From positions 5,883,501 to 5,947,500 of the forward strand of contig NZ_CP087176.1 of the NCBI RefSeq assembly GCF_024748695.1: DNA of 64,000 nucleotides. Direction: 5' to 3'. Below, piece by piece: positions 56,457 through 64,000 of the stretch. Made by a program: the position numbers and the translations under genes. The notes under the pieces are model-generated. The model was not told the DNA's origin. It ran no database searches and saw only the letters and a program-made list of their open reading frames with translations. The DNA comes from Pseudomonas sp. B21-040. GTDB taxonomy: Bacteria > Pseudomonadota > Gammaproteobacteria > Pseudomonadales > Pseudomonadaceae. The number at the start of each line of letters is the position of its first letter. Positions within the stretch are counted from its first letter, which is position 1.

Positions 56457-56798
56457 TGGCGCTTGCCAGCTGTAGAGCGGCGTATCCCCGCCGCTCGACA
56501 CCTTCACATCGGCACTATGGCGCAAGCGCACCAACAGGCGTTTGCCCGACGCCGCACTACCGGTCAGCCCTTCCAGTTGCTCGAGCAAATCCGGCCCGCT
56601 CATTTGTCCGGCCTTGCGCAACAAGTCCTTGGCGATCTGCCACAGCGCATCATCCTGATTCAGTGGTTTGGCCGCAGCCGCGCTAGCCTCGGGCTTGCTC
56701 ACCTGCAACTGCGCACCGAGCCGCGCCCAATCACCGTCATCCATCTCCAGCGTCAAATCCACCGGCCAGTCGCCGATGCTTCCGCGTATTCGCAACAT
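56445..56798 (-). CDS. Uncharacterised protein, possible coiled regulator
   Basis: 117 residues. MLRIRGSIGDWPVDLTLEMDDGDWARLGAQL opens it, with DALWQIAKDLLRKAGQMSGPDLLEQLEGLTGSAASGKRLLVRLRHSADVKV in the second half. I do not recognise the family. AGGAG seven bases before ATG 56798 fixes the start; 13 extra codons upstream lack one. Opposite direction to the zinc operon; the gap between them is 134 bases and holds the Zur box. Confidence 0.65.
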   Translation of the reverse strand: MLRIRGSIGDWPVDLTLEMDDGDWARLGAQLQVSKPEASAAAAKPLNQDDALWQIAKDLLRKAGQMSGPDLLEQLEGLTGSAASGKRLLVRLRHSADVKVSSGGDTPLYSWQAPGRS

Positions 56799-56883
56799 GA
56801 GTCTGCTCCTGCACATTTCTGACTTGCATGCTCCCATGGGACTTGTGCAACGCCAAGCAGGCGGTCAAACTCTCCACGCTTAC

Positions 56884-56901
56884 GTTATAAGATTACATAA
56901 C
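56884..56901 (+). promoter_or_regulatory. Candidate Zur box of the zinc operon
   Basis: GTTAT-N8-ATAAC, a Zur-like A/T-rich inverted repeat, 31 bases before the zrgA ATG in a GC-rich genome. It agrees with the gammaproteobacterial Zur consensus GTTAT(A)...(T)ATAAC. Binding would block transcription when zinc is plentiful. Confidence 0.6.
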
Positions 56902-56932
56902 AAATTATTCATCTTACTGCCGGAGACCCACC

Positions 56933-57523
56933 ATGCACCGTCTGCTGCTCGCTTTGCCGTTTGCCTTGTTGCCATTGGCCGCCGCCCACGCCGCCGAGGA
57001 GCATGATCACGAGCACGGCAGCCTTGGCGCTCACGAACATGGTGTCGCGCGCTTGAACGCGGCGCTGGACGGCCAGACCCTGGAGCTTGAACTGGAGAGC
57101 CCGGCGATGAACCTGGTGGGCTTCGAACACGCGGCCACCACCGACGCCGATAAAGCCAAGGTCGCTGCGGCCCGGGCACAGTTGGAGAAACCGCTGGCGC
57201 TGTTCAATCTGCCGAAAGCCGCCGGTTGCGTAGTCGCCATGCAGGAACTGGAAAGCCCGTTGTTCGGCGACAAACCTGACGCCGATGATGATCACGACGA
57301 AGATGAAACGGACAAGGACGGTCATGAACATCATCACGACCACAGCGAGATCCACGCTCATTACCAATTCACCTGCGCAGCTCCGGGTGCACTGAAGAAC
57401 CTCGACCTGGCAACTATTTTCAACACGTTCCCGGCGACCCAGAAAATTCAGGTACAACTGATCAGCCCGAGCGGCCAGCAAGGCGTCGAAGTGACTGCGA
57501 AGACGGCGCCCCTGAAATTCTGA
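56933..57523 (+). CDS. zrgA: ZrgA-type zinc uptake protein (DUF2796)
   Basis: 196 residues, signal peptide MHRLLLALPFALLPLAAAHA. Very histidine- and aspartate-rich: EEHDHEHGSLGAHEHG near the N-terminus and DDDHDEDETDKDGHEHHHDH in the middle, a periplasmic zinc-binding store or carrier. Family DUF2796; Vibrio ZrgA and PAO1 PA4063 are relatives. Zur box upstream. A REPIN separates it from the ABC genes. Confidence 0.85.
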   Translation: MHRLLLALPFALLPLAAAHAAEEHDHEHGSLGAHEHGVARLNAALDGQTLELELESPAMNLVGFEHAATTDADKAKVAAARAQLEKPLALFNLPKAAGCVVAMQELESPLFGDKPDADDDHDEDETDKDGHEHHHDHSEIHAHYQFTCAAPGALKNLDLATIFNTFPATQKIQVQLISPSGQQGVEVTAKTAPLKF

Positions 57524-57535
57524 ATCCACCCCGAT

Positions 57536-57628
57536 CCTGTAGGAGCAAGGCTTGCCCGCGATAAAGACGTCGCAGGTTTCGATTAGACCGCGTCATCGTT
57601 CATCGCGGGCAAGCCATGCTCCTACAGG
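57536..57628. repeat. REPIN inside the zinc operon
   Basis: Left arm begins CCTGTAGGAGCAAGGCTTGC, right arm is its near-exact inverse ending CATGCTCCTACAGG. It lies between zrgA and the ATPase gene and could set the ratio between them by stabilising the upstream mRNA end. Confidence 0.8.
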
Positions 57629-57654
57629 TCATCAACACCCATGAAATCGGCGCT

Positions 57655-58365
57655 ATGACCCAAGCACTCATCGAACTGTCCGACCTGGGCTTCAGCTGGC
57701 CCGGTCACCCGCCGTTGCTGGACATCCCGGCGTTTCGCCTGGAGCCTGGCGAAACCCTGTTCCTCAAAGGCCCCAGCGGCAGTGGTAAAACCACCCTGCT
57801 CGGCCTGCTCGGCGGCGTGCAGAAACCTGATCGCGGGAGCATTCGGCTGCTCGGACAGGAATTGACCGAACTGGGTGCCGGCGCACGCGACCGTTTCCGC
57901 GTCGATCACACCGGGTACATCTTTCAGCAATTCAATTTGCTGCCCTTCCTGTCGGTTCGCGAAAACGTCGAACTGCCCTGCCACTTCTCCAGGTTGCGCG
58001 CCGAACGGGCGAAACAGCGCCACGGCAGTGTCGATCAGGCGGCGGCCACCCTGCTCGCCCATTTGGGTTTGAAGGACGAAAGCATCCTCAGCCGACGCGC
58101 CGATTCGCTGTCCATCGGCCAACAGCAACGAGTGGCCGCTGCACGAGCGCTGATCGGCCAGCCGGAACTGGTCATCGCCGACGAACCGACATCAGCCCTG
58201 GACTACGACGCTCGGGAAAACTTCATTCGCCTGTTGTTCGCCGAATGCCGTGAAGCCGGCTCTAGCCTGTTGTTTGTCAGCCACGACCAGAGCCTGGCGC
58301 CGCTGTTTGATCGCAACCTGTCGCTGGCCGAACTCAATCGCGCCGCCACGCCTGCAGAGGTCTGA
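57655..58365 (+). CDS. ABC transporter ATPase of the Zur-regulated zinc operon
   Basis: 236 residues, MacB/LolD-type ATPase. Walker A GPSGSGKTT, signature LSIGQQQRVAAARAL (Ile in place of the usual Gly of LSGGQ), Walker B LVIADEPTSALD, H-loop FVSHD. It energises the FtsX-like permease downstream. ATG 57655 (MTQALIELSDLGF); 13 upstream codons are REPIN. PAO1 PA4064 is the syntenic counterpart. Confidence 0.87.
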   Translation: MTQALIELSDLGFSWPGHPPLLDIPAFRLEPGETLFLKGPSGSGKTTLLGLLGGVQKPDRGSIRLLGQELTELGAGARDRFRVDHTGYIFQQFNLLPFLSVRENVELPCHFSRLRAERAKQRHGSVDQAAATLLAHLGLKDESILSRRADSLSIGQQQRVAAARALIGQPELVIADEPTSALDYDARENFIRLLFAECREAGSSLLFVSHDQSLAPLFDRNLSLAELNRAATPAEV

Positions 58366-58366
58366 G

Positions 58367-59632
58367 ATGTATTTGTTTCGTCTTGCCATGGCCAGTCTGG
58401 CTAACCGGCGCTTCACCGCGATACTCACCGCGTTCGCCATCGCCCTGTCGGTGTGCCTGCTGTTGGCCGTGGAGCGCGTGCGCACCGAAGCCAAAGCCAG
58501 TTTTGCCAGCACCATCAGCGGCACCGACCTGATCGTCGGCGCACGCTCCGGTTCGGTGAACCTGTTGCTCTACTCGGTGTTTCGCATCGGCAATGCCACC
58601 AACAATATTCGCTGGGACAGCTTCGAACACTTCGCCAACAACCCGAAAGTGAAGTGGGCGATTCCAATGTCCCTCGGCGACTCCCATCGCGGCTACCGGG
58701 TGATGGGCACCACCGAGGCGTACTTCGAGCATTACCAGTACGGCCATCAGCAACACCTGGAACTGGCCGACGGCCGCGCTTTCGCCACCGACCCGTTTGA
58801 AGTAGTACTCGGCGCCGAAGTCGCGGATGCTCTGCACTACAAACTCGGCGACAAACTGGTGTTGGCCCACGGCGTGGCGGTGATCAGCCTGGTCAAGCAC
58901 GACGACAAACCGTTCACCGTGGTCGGCATCCTCAAACGCACCGGCACGCCCGTGGACCGCACGTTGCACATCAGCCTTGGCGGCATGGAGGCGATCCATG
59001 TCGACTGGCACAACGGCGTGCCGGCACAAGGAAAAGGCCGAATCAGTGCCGATCAGGCACGCAACATGGACCTCACGCCGCAAGCGATCACCGCGTTCAT
59101 GCTCGGCCTCAACAGCAAGATTTCGACCTTTGCGTTGCAACGTGAAATCAACGAATTCCGTGGTGAACCGATGCTGGCGATCCTGCCCGGCGTGGCGCTT
59201 CAAGAGCTGTGGAGTTTGATGAGCACGGCGGAAAAAGCCTTGTTCGTGGTTTCACTGTTCGTGGTGCTGACCGGGTTGATCGGCATGCTCACGGCGATTC
59301 TCACCAGCCTGAATGAACGTCGCCGCGAGATGGCGATTCTGCGCTCGGTCGGCGCCCGGCCTTGGCACATCGCGACCTTGCTGGTGCTCGAGGCCTTTGC
59401 CTTGGCGCTGTCCGGGGTGATTGCCGGCGTGGCGCTGCTGTATGTGTGCATCGCCGCCGCCCAGGGTTACGTGCAAGCCAATTACGGTTTGTACCTGCCG
59501 CTGGCGTGGCCGAGCGAGTATGAATGGACGCTGCTCGGTGGCATCCTGATCGCCGCTTTGTTGATGGGCAGCGTGCCGGCCTGGCGCGCGTATCGCCAAT
59601 CGTTGGCCGATGGTCTGTCGATCCGACTATGA
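58367..59632 (+). CDS. FtsX/MacB-type ABC permease of the zinc operon
   Basis: 421 residues. One N-terminal helix (FTAILTAFAIALSVCLLLAVE), a large periplasmic MacB-PCD-like domain (about 45-290), then three C-terminal helices (LFVVSLFVVLTGLIGMLTAIL, LLVLEAFALALSGVIAGVALLYV, GGILIAALLMGSVPAW) with ILRSVGARPWHI, the usual FtsX-family coupling motif. Starts one base after the ATPase stop. Such pairs often act on envelope proteins or lipoproteins rather than import metal directly. Confidence 0.85.
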   Translation: MYLFRLAMASLANRRFTAILTAFAIALSVCLLLAVERVRTEAKASFASTISGTDLIVGARSGSVNLLLYSVFRIGNATNNIRWDSFEHFANNPKVKWAIPMSLGDSHRGYRVMGTTEAYFEHYQYGHQQHLELADGRAFATDPFEVVLGAEVADALHYKLGDKLVLAHGVAVISLVKHDDKPFTVVGILKRTGTPVDRTLHISLGGMEAIHVDWHNGVPAQGKGRISADQARNMDLTPQAITAFMLGLNSKISTFALQREINEFRGEPMLAILPGVALQELWSLMSTAEKALFVVSLFVVLTGLIGMLTAILTSLNERRREMAILRSVGARPWHIATLLVLEAFALALSGVIAGVALLYVCIAAAQGYVQANYGLYLPLAWPSEYEWTLLGGILIAALLMGSVPAWRAYRQSLADGLSIRL

Positions 59633-59643
59633 GGACGTTGAAC

Positions 59644-60162
59644 ATGCCCCGCGCCTTGCTTGCGCTGCTGATGCTGGTCGCCCTGCCCCTTTGGGCGGCC
59701 GAGCCGAAAGACCTGACCTGGTCGGAAATGATCCCGCCGGACGCCGCGCCGGAAGTGCCGAACATGACGCCGCTGCACGACTTGTCGCAGATGAGCAGCA
59801 CGCTGTCTGCCGAGTCAGCGCCCGCCGCCAAGCAGGACATGCCCAATGCGCCGGTGGTGAACAGCCTTGATGGCCAGAACATTCGCCTGCCGGGCTACAT
59901 CGTGCCGCTGGAAGTCGGTGAAGACGGGCGTACCACCGAGTTTTTGCTGGTGCCGTATTTCGGCGCCTGCATCCATGTGCCGCCACCACCGTCAAACCAG
60001 ATCGTGCATGTAAAAAGCGAAGTCGGCGTGAAGCTTGATGAGCTGTATCAGCCGTACTGGATCGAGGGCGCGATGCAGGTCAAGGCGTCGACCAGTGAGC
60101 TGGCGGATGCCGGGTATCAGATGGAAGCGGACAAGATTTATGTGTATGAATTGCCCGAATGA
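59644..60162 (+). CDS. DUF3299 periplasmic protein of the zinc operon
   Basis: 172 residues, signal peptide MPRALLALLMLVALPLWA. The DUF3299 block is LPGYIVPLEVGEDGRTTEFLLVPYFGACIHVPPPPSNQIVHV, with one Cys-His pair (GACIHV) that could bind metal. ATG 59644 is preceded by GAGGA; ATG 59629 overlaps the permease stop and is the alternative. Last gene of the operon. PAO1 PA4066 is the counterpart. Confidence 0.83.
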   Translation: MPRALLALLMLVALPLWAAEPKDLTWSEMIPPDAAPEVPNMTPLHDLSQMSSTLSAESAPAAKQDMPNAPVVNSLDGQNIRLPGYIVPLEVGEDGRTTEFLLVPYFGACIHVPPPPSNQIVHVKSEVGVKLDELYQPYWIEGAMQVKASTSELADAGYQMEADKIYVYELPE

Positions 60163-60259
60163 ATCCGGTAATTCTGAGTCACTCACAAGGGTGCGACGAT
60201 TCGACTTGACCGCGATGGGGCTATCAAATTCACCACAAAACCCGGTCATCACAGTTTCA

Positions 60260-60273
60260 TTGAGCTGAATCAA
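60260..60273 (+). promoter_or_regulatory. ANR/FNR-type box of oprG
   Basis: TTGAG-CTGA-ATCAA, one mismatch to the FNR/ANR consensus TTGAT-N4-ATCAA. A -10-like TACCAT lies at 60296-60301, which would put the box at about -41 from a start near 60308, the class II activator position. oprG of P. aeruginosa is known to be raised in low oxygen. Confidence 0.6.
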
Positions 60274-60339
60274 AAGACCGTATCAGGCAGCTTTGTACCA
60301 TTGGACATCAAAAATTTTTAACGTCCTTTGGAGCCTCCC

Positions 60340-61041
60340 ATGCACAAGTCTTTGCTCAGTGCCTCGCTGATTACCCTCGCGCTCGCCGCCCCGCTCGCCC
60401 ACGCCTTCGAGGCAGGCGATATCCTGATTCGTGCCGGTGCAATCACCGTCAACCCTAAAGCCGACAGCTCCAGCGTCAAGGTCGACCAGGGCCCGTTGGC
60501 CGGTACCAACCTGGGTGGCAAGGCCACCATGGACAGCGACACGCAACTGGGCCTGAACTTTGCCTACATGCTGGACAGCCACTGGGGGATCGAGCTGTTG
60601 GCGGCCACTCCGTTCGAGCATGACGTGAAACTCAAAGGCACTGCCCTGGGCTCAGCGGCCAACGGTAAACTCGGCACTCTGAAACACCTGCCACCGACCT
60701 TGAGCGTCGTGTACTACCCGCTGGACCCGAAGTCCGCTTTCCAGCCGTACCTCGGCGCCGGTATCAACTACACCGTGATCTACGACGAACACGTCGGCAG
60801 CGAAGCGCAGGCCAAGGGCTTCAGCAACTTCGAAGCGGATAACTCCTGGGGCATGGCGTTCCAGGTCGGCGCCGATTACATGATCACCGACAACATCTTG
60901 CTCAACGCCCAGGTGCGCTACATCGACATCGACACCACTGCGACCGTGGAAAACAACGGGATTGCGCCGGGCACTCGGGCCAAGGTCGACGTGGATGTAG
61001 ACCCGTTCGTCTACATGGTAGGCCTGGGCTACAAGTTCTAA
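60340..61041 (+). CDS. oprG: Outer-membrane protein OprG (OmpW family)
   Basis: 233 residues, signal peptide MHKSLLSASLITLALAAPLAHA. Eight-stranded OmpW barrel: AGDILIRAGAITVNPKADSSS, GLNFAYMLDSHWGIELLAATPFEHDV, LPPTLSVVYYPL, and a terminal VDPFVYMVGLGYKF. Lets small hydrophobic molecules cross the outer membrane. GGAG seven bases before ATG. Behind an ANR-type box and ended by a strong hairpin. Confidence 0.92.
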   Translation: MHKSLLSASLITLALAAPLAHAFEAGDILIRAGAITVNPKADSSSVKVDQGPLAGTNLGGKATMDSDTQLGLNFAYMLDSHWGIELLAATPFEHDVKLKGTALGSAANGKLGTLKHLPPTLSVVYYPLDPKSAFQPYLGAGINYTVIYDEHVGSEAQAKGFSNFEADNSWGMAFQVGADYMITDNILLNAQVRYIDIDTTATVENNGIAPGTRAKVDVDVDPFVYMVGLGYKF

Positions 61042-61108
61042 AGGTACATTCACGTGGTGGTGAATCGATCGCTCCCATGCTCTGCGTGGGAACGATCAGC
61101 AACAAAAA

Positions 61109-61131
61109 AGGCGCCTGAACAGGCGCCTTTT
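61109..61131 (+). terminator. Rho-independent terminator of oprG
   Basis: AGGCGCCT, a four-base loop and AGGCGCCT (self-complementary arms) with an A-run before and TTT after. It can also serve the convergent epimerase gene on the other strand. Confidence 0.88.
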
Positions 61132-61138
61132 CTATTGG

Positions 61139-62068
61139 CTATCGTCCCAGCAACCGGGCCAATCCAACACTCATCGGTGTTTGCCCGGGTACGACAAAAC
61201 GCTCCAGCAAACGCCGGTTACTCGCTCGCGAATGACGGATGTCACCGGAACGTGCCGGGCCAAAGCTCACGGGGGGCAGCTGGCCCACCACCGTCTCAAG
61301 GGCTTCGAGCATTTGCTTGAGACTGGTCGCCTGGTTCCAGCCGACATTCACCGCGCCGACTTCAACCTGCGGCATTTCGATGGCTTGCACCAGCAGGTCC
61401 ACCAGATCCTCGACGTAAACGAAATCACGCGTCTGCTCACCGTCACCGAAAACAGTGATCGGCAGGCCATTTTGCGCCCGCTCGCTGAAAATACTGATCA
61501 CCCCGGAATACGGCGAGGACGGGTCCTGACGCGGGCCGAAAATGTTGAAGAAGCGGAAAATCACCGGTTCCAGCGCATGCTGGCGGCGGTAGAAATCGAA
61601 GTAGTGCTCACTCGCCAACTTGTCCGACGCGTAGGGCGTCAAGGGCGCCTTGGGGGTGTCCTCATCGATCGATTCACCTTCGCCATTGTTGCCGTAGACC
61701 GCCGCGCTGGAAGCGAACAGCACGCGTTTGACGCCTGCCTGGCGCATGGCTTCGCAGACATTCAGCGAGCCGACGAAGTTGCTCTGATGAGTCTTCACCG
61801 GATCATCCACCGACGCTTGCACCGAGGCCACTGCCGCCAAGTGCGCCACCGCGCTGCAACCGACCATCGCCTGAGCCACGAGCGACGCATCGGCGACATC
61901 ACCGACAATCAATTCCAGGTTGGGGTTATCCATCGGCAGGTTGCTGCGTTTGCCGGTGGACAAGTCATCGAGAATGCGCACCGAATGCCCTTTGGCGAGC
62001 AAGGCATCGGTCAGGTGCGAACCGATAAAACCGGCGCCGCCGGTGATAAAAACAGGGCCGTCAGCCAT
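61139..62068 (-). CDS. NAD-dependent epimerase/dehydratase (extended SDR)
   Basis: 309 residues. Rossmann start FITGGAGFIGSHLTDALLAKGHSVRILDDLSTGK, active-site SSAAVYG and YASDKLASEHY (Tyr-x3-Lys), RFFNIFGPRQDPSSPYSGVI and FVYVEDLVDLL. Closest to UDP-glucose/UDP-GlcNAc 4-epimerases or GDP-mannose enzymes; substrate not assigned. ATG 62068; the longer frame runs into the gene upstream. It overlaps the sugar-nucleotide gene by eight bases. Confidence 0.87.
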   Translation of the reverse strand: MADGPVFITGGAGFIGSHLTDALLAKGHSVRILDDLSTGKRSNLPMDNPNLELIVGDVADASLVAQAMVGCSAVAHLAAVASVQASVDDPVKTHQSNFVGSLNVCEAMRQAGVKRVLFASSAAVYGNNGEGESIDEDTPKAPLTPYASDKLASEHYFDFYRRQHALEPVIFRFFNIFGPRQDPSSPYSGVISIFSERAQNGLPITVFGDGEQTRDFVYVEDLVDLLVQAIEMPQVEVGAVNVGWNQATSLKQMLEALETVVGQLPPVSFGPARSGDIRHSRASNRRLLERFVVPGQTPMSVGLARLLGR

Positions 62069-62945
62069 GGCGATAAAACCTGTCCAGTAAGCCCGGGAGT
62101 GCCGCGCGCCAGGCGCGGGGCTTGATCCCGAACGTGTGCAAAATTTTCTTGCAGGCCAGCACCGCGTGTTGTGGCTCTTCGGCGGCATCCGGTCGCGCGG
62201 CGTGAGCCTGGGCCGTCGGCGCTTCGATGGCCAACGGATGCAGGCTGCGTGCTTCAGTCAGGATGGCCTGCCCCAGCGCCAGCGGCGTGGTCGCCTCATG
62301 CCCGGCGTAATGATAGGTGCCCCACAGCGGCGCTGCACAATCGAGTTGTTTGAGCACCGAAATGATCACCCGGGCTGCATCGTCGACCGGAGTCGGGTTG
62401 CCCCGGCGGTCGTCGGCCAACAACAGTTCGTCAGGCGTTTCCGCTCGTGCAAGGAAGCGCCCGAGCGTGCCGTCAGGGCTGTCATCGAGCAACCAGCCAA
62501 AACGCAGCAGTACGTGCTGTGGACAGGTTGCGCGAACGCTTTGTTCGATGCGCCACAGTGACTGACCGCGTAGCCCCAGAGGAACCGGCTCATCTTTTTC
62601 GCTGTAGGCGGTGGCACGCGAGCCATCAAACACACGATAGCTCGAGGGTTGCAGCAGAACGATGTTGTGATGCTGGCACAGTTCGGCCAGACGCTCGATC
62701 GACCGCTCCTGCCCGGCCAGACGCATTTCGCTGACCGTCTCTGCCTGAAACCAGTCGAAGTAGTAGGCGAGGTTGATCAACGCGTCCGGACGGGTGTCGT
62801 CGAGCAGTTGCGTCAGGCTCGCGGCATCCCAGCCGTCTTGCGGGGGGCGGGGGGCGAGGAAACCGATGTCTTCCTCCGCACCGAGGCGAATCAGCGCCTG
62901 CCCAAGGGCATTTCCGCCGCCCAGTAACATAAGGCGCATTCGCAT
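62061..62945 (-). CDS. RmlD-like sugar-nucleotide-binding protein
   Basis: 294 residues. Rossmann motif LMLLGGGNALGQALIRLGA, then LINLAYYFDWFQAE and LLQPSSYRVFDGSRATAYSEKDEPVPLGLRGQSLWRIEQ in the RmlD style, but without the YGxxK active-site spacing, so it may bind rather than reduce. Coupled to the epimerase, suggesting a shared surface-polysaccharide task. PAO1 PA4069 is the likely counterpart. Confidence 0.8.
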   Translation of the reverse strand: MRMRLMLLGGGNALGQALIRLGAEEDIGFLAPRPPQDGWDAASLTQLLDDTRPDALINLAYYFDWFQAETVSEMRLAGQERSIERLAELCQHHNIVLLQPSSYRVFDGSRATAYSEKDEPVPLGLRGQSLWRIEQSVRATCPQHVLLRFGWLLDDSPDGTLGRFLARAETPDELLLADDRRGNPTPVDDAARVIISVLKQLDCAAPLWGTYHYAGHEATTPLALGQAILTEARSLHPLAIEAPTAQAHAARPDAAEEPQHAVLACKKILHTFGIKPRAWRAALPGLLDRFYRHG

Positions 62946-63098
62946 AGAGTCAGCAGGCCCAGTCTGATTGGAACGATGGCTTTATCGACAATGCCCGCAG
63001 GCAATGCCGTTGATAGTTGCCGGAATCGTTGCATTTTGCGGGTTTAGTGCGCAACCGTCATCCGTAAAGTGTAGATGCCCGGGATTTGTGCCGCCGGT

Positions 63099-63206
63099 GA
63101 TGGCCCCTTCGCGGGCAAGCCCGCTCCCACAGGGATCTCCTATGAATACAAAATTTATGAACAACAGAAACCACTGTGGGAGCGGGCTTGCCCGCGATGA
63201 GGCCCT
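63099..63206. repeat. REPIN before the Lhr-type helicase gene
   Basis: CGGGCAAGCCCGCTCCCACAG and CTGTGGGAGCGGGCTTGCCCG arms facing inward across 40 A/T-rich bases. It fills a third of the 325-base gap; the remainder shows no gene. Confidence 0.8.
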
Positions 63207-63270
63207 CAGGCTCGGCGAAGGGCTTGAATGGTACTTGCATCTGAACCACCCCACCCGCATAAATTACCCC

Positions 63271-64000
63271 ATGAATCTGCCCATTCCCACGGACGCTGCA
63301 CTGGCAGGCTTCCACCCCGCCGTCAGCGCCTGGTTCAGCAGTACCTTCCCGACGGTCACCGCCGCCCAGGCCCGGGCGTGGCCGTTGATTCGTCAGCGGC
63401 GCTCGACCCTGATCGCCGCGCCCACCGGGTCCGGCAAGACCCTCACCGCTTTCCTCGCGGTCATCGACGACCTGGTTCACCGGGGCCTGGAAACCGACGA
63501 CGGGCTGCCAGACGAAACCCTGGTGGTCTATGTCTCGCCGCTCAAGGCGTTGTCCAACGACATCCAGATCAACCTGCAAGACCCGCTCGCCGGGATCACC
63601 GAGCAATTGCGCGTGATGGGCCTGCCCCCATTACAGATCAACACCGCCGTGCGCACCGGCGATACACCGCAAAAAGATCGCTCGGCCATGCGCAAGACCG
63701 CACCGCACATTCTGGTGACCACGCCAGAATCCCTTTACGTGCTGCTCGGCTCCGATTCCGGCCGACAAATGCTCGGCACCACGCGCACGGTCATTGTCGA
63801 TGAAATTCACGCCATCGCCGCCAGTAAACGCGGCAGCCACCTGGCCTTGAGCCTTGAGCGATTGCAGGCGCTGTGCGCAGATCCGCTGGTGCGCATTGGT
63901 CTGTCAGCCACGCAAAAACCCATCGAAGCGGTGTCGCGTTTTCTGGTGGGCCGTGACCGCCCTTGCGAGATCGTCGACATCGGCCACGCCCGTCCACGGG
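63271..64000 (+). CDS. Lhr-type DEAD/DEAH helicase (5' part only)
   Basis: The frame is open from ATG 63271 to the right edge (243 codons). Walker A is [14 protein letters not shown], motif Ia [13 protein letters not shown], motif Ib TPESLY, DEIHAI as motif II and LSATQKP as motif III, in the order of superfamily 2 helicases of the Lhr (large helicase-related) group. Lhr proteins unwind RNA-DNA hybrids and act in DNA repair. The remainder, including motifs IV-VI, is outside the window. Confidence 0.88.
   Translation, partial: MNLPIPTDAALAGFHPAVSAWFSSTFPTVTAAQARAWPLIRQRRSTLIAAPTGSGKTLTAFLAVIDDLVHRGLETDDGLPDETLVVYVSPLKALSNDIQINLQDPLAGITEQLRVMGLPPLQINTAVRTGDTPQKDRSAMRKTAPHILVTTPESLYVLLGSDSGRQMLGTTRTVIVDEIHAIAASKRGSHLALSLERLQALCADPLVRIGLSATQKPIEAVSRFLVGRDRPCEIVDIGHARPR

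Overview
The window is a chromosomal segment of a Pseudomonas, most likely of the P. fluorescens group. The evidence is a GC-rich coding style, dense REP/REPIN-type inverted repeats between genes, and a gene order that, as I remember it, follows the P. aeruginosa PAO1 PA4003-PA4069 backbone (mrdA/rlmH/rsfS/nadD/proA, mpl/ubiX, ethanolamine genes, ppa, xseB/ispA/dxs, rib/nusB/thiL/pgpA, zinc genes, oprG). The window holds 58 protein genes that I can support, plus one weak 26-codon candidate. No rRNA, tRNA, CRISPR array, insertion sequence or complete prophage was found.

Layout. 1-5.1 kb (minus): a cell-elongation and ribosome block, proA-nadD-rsfS-rlmH-mrdA-rodA, with rodA cut by the left edge. 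5.3-12.3 kb: DNA glycosylase, a DedA-PAP2 fusion, a LON-domain protein, LrgAB, a MaoC hydratase, a MORN-repeat/caspase-like lipoprotein and an NAD(P)-binding protein. 12.3-14.6 kb (minus): mpl-ubiX-yceK. 14.7-22.6 kb: a complete ethanolamine module, made of the sigma-54 activator EatR, an aldehyde dehydrogenase, an ethanolamine permease and EutBC, with two textbook -24/-12 promoters. 22.7-25.5 kb: acetyltransferase, DedA, MtfA-type peptidase and pyrophosphatase.

25.6-40 kb is the accessory stretch, inserted between ppa and xseB relative to the remembered backbone. It contains an orphan S24-type repressor, a small terminated transcription unit with no recognised product, a DUF1016 PD-(D/E)XK nuclease with an in-frame hexanucleotide expansion, the six-gene bacterial alpha-2-macroglobulin operon (magA-F, thioester-less), and a Fic/DUF4172-HTH gene preceded by two identical long palindromes. 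The Fic locus is the best candidate for an undescribed regulatory system.

40-54 kb is isoprenoid and vitamin housekeeping: xseB-ispA-dxs, a BtuB-type receptor convergent with BtuF, ribA, and the long minus-strand operon nrdR-ribD-ribE-ribBA-ribH-nusB-thiL-pgpA. 54-64 kb: a YbaY-like lipoprotein, a methyltransferase, a CnoX-type thioredoxin, a Zur-box-led zinc operon (ZrgA, ABC ATPase, permease, DUF3299 protein), OprG behind an ANR-type box, two nucleotide-sugar/SDR proteins, and the start of an Lhr-type helicase cut by the right edge.
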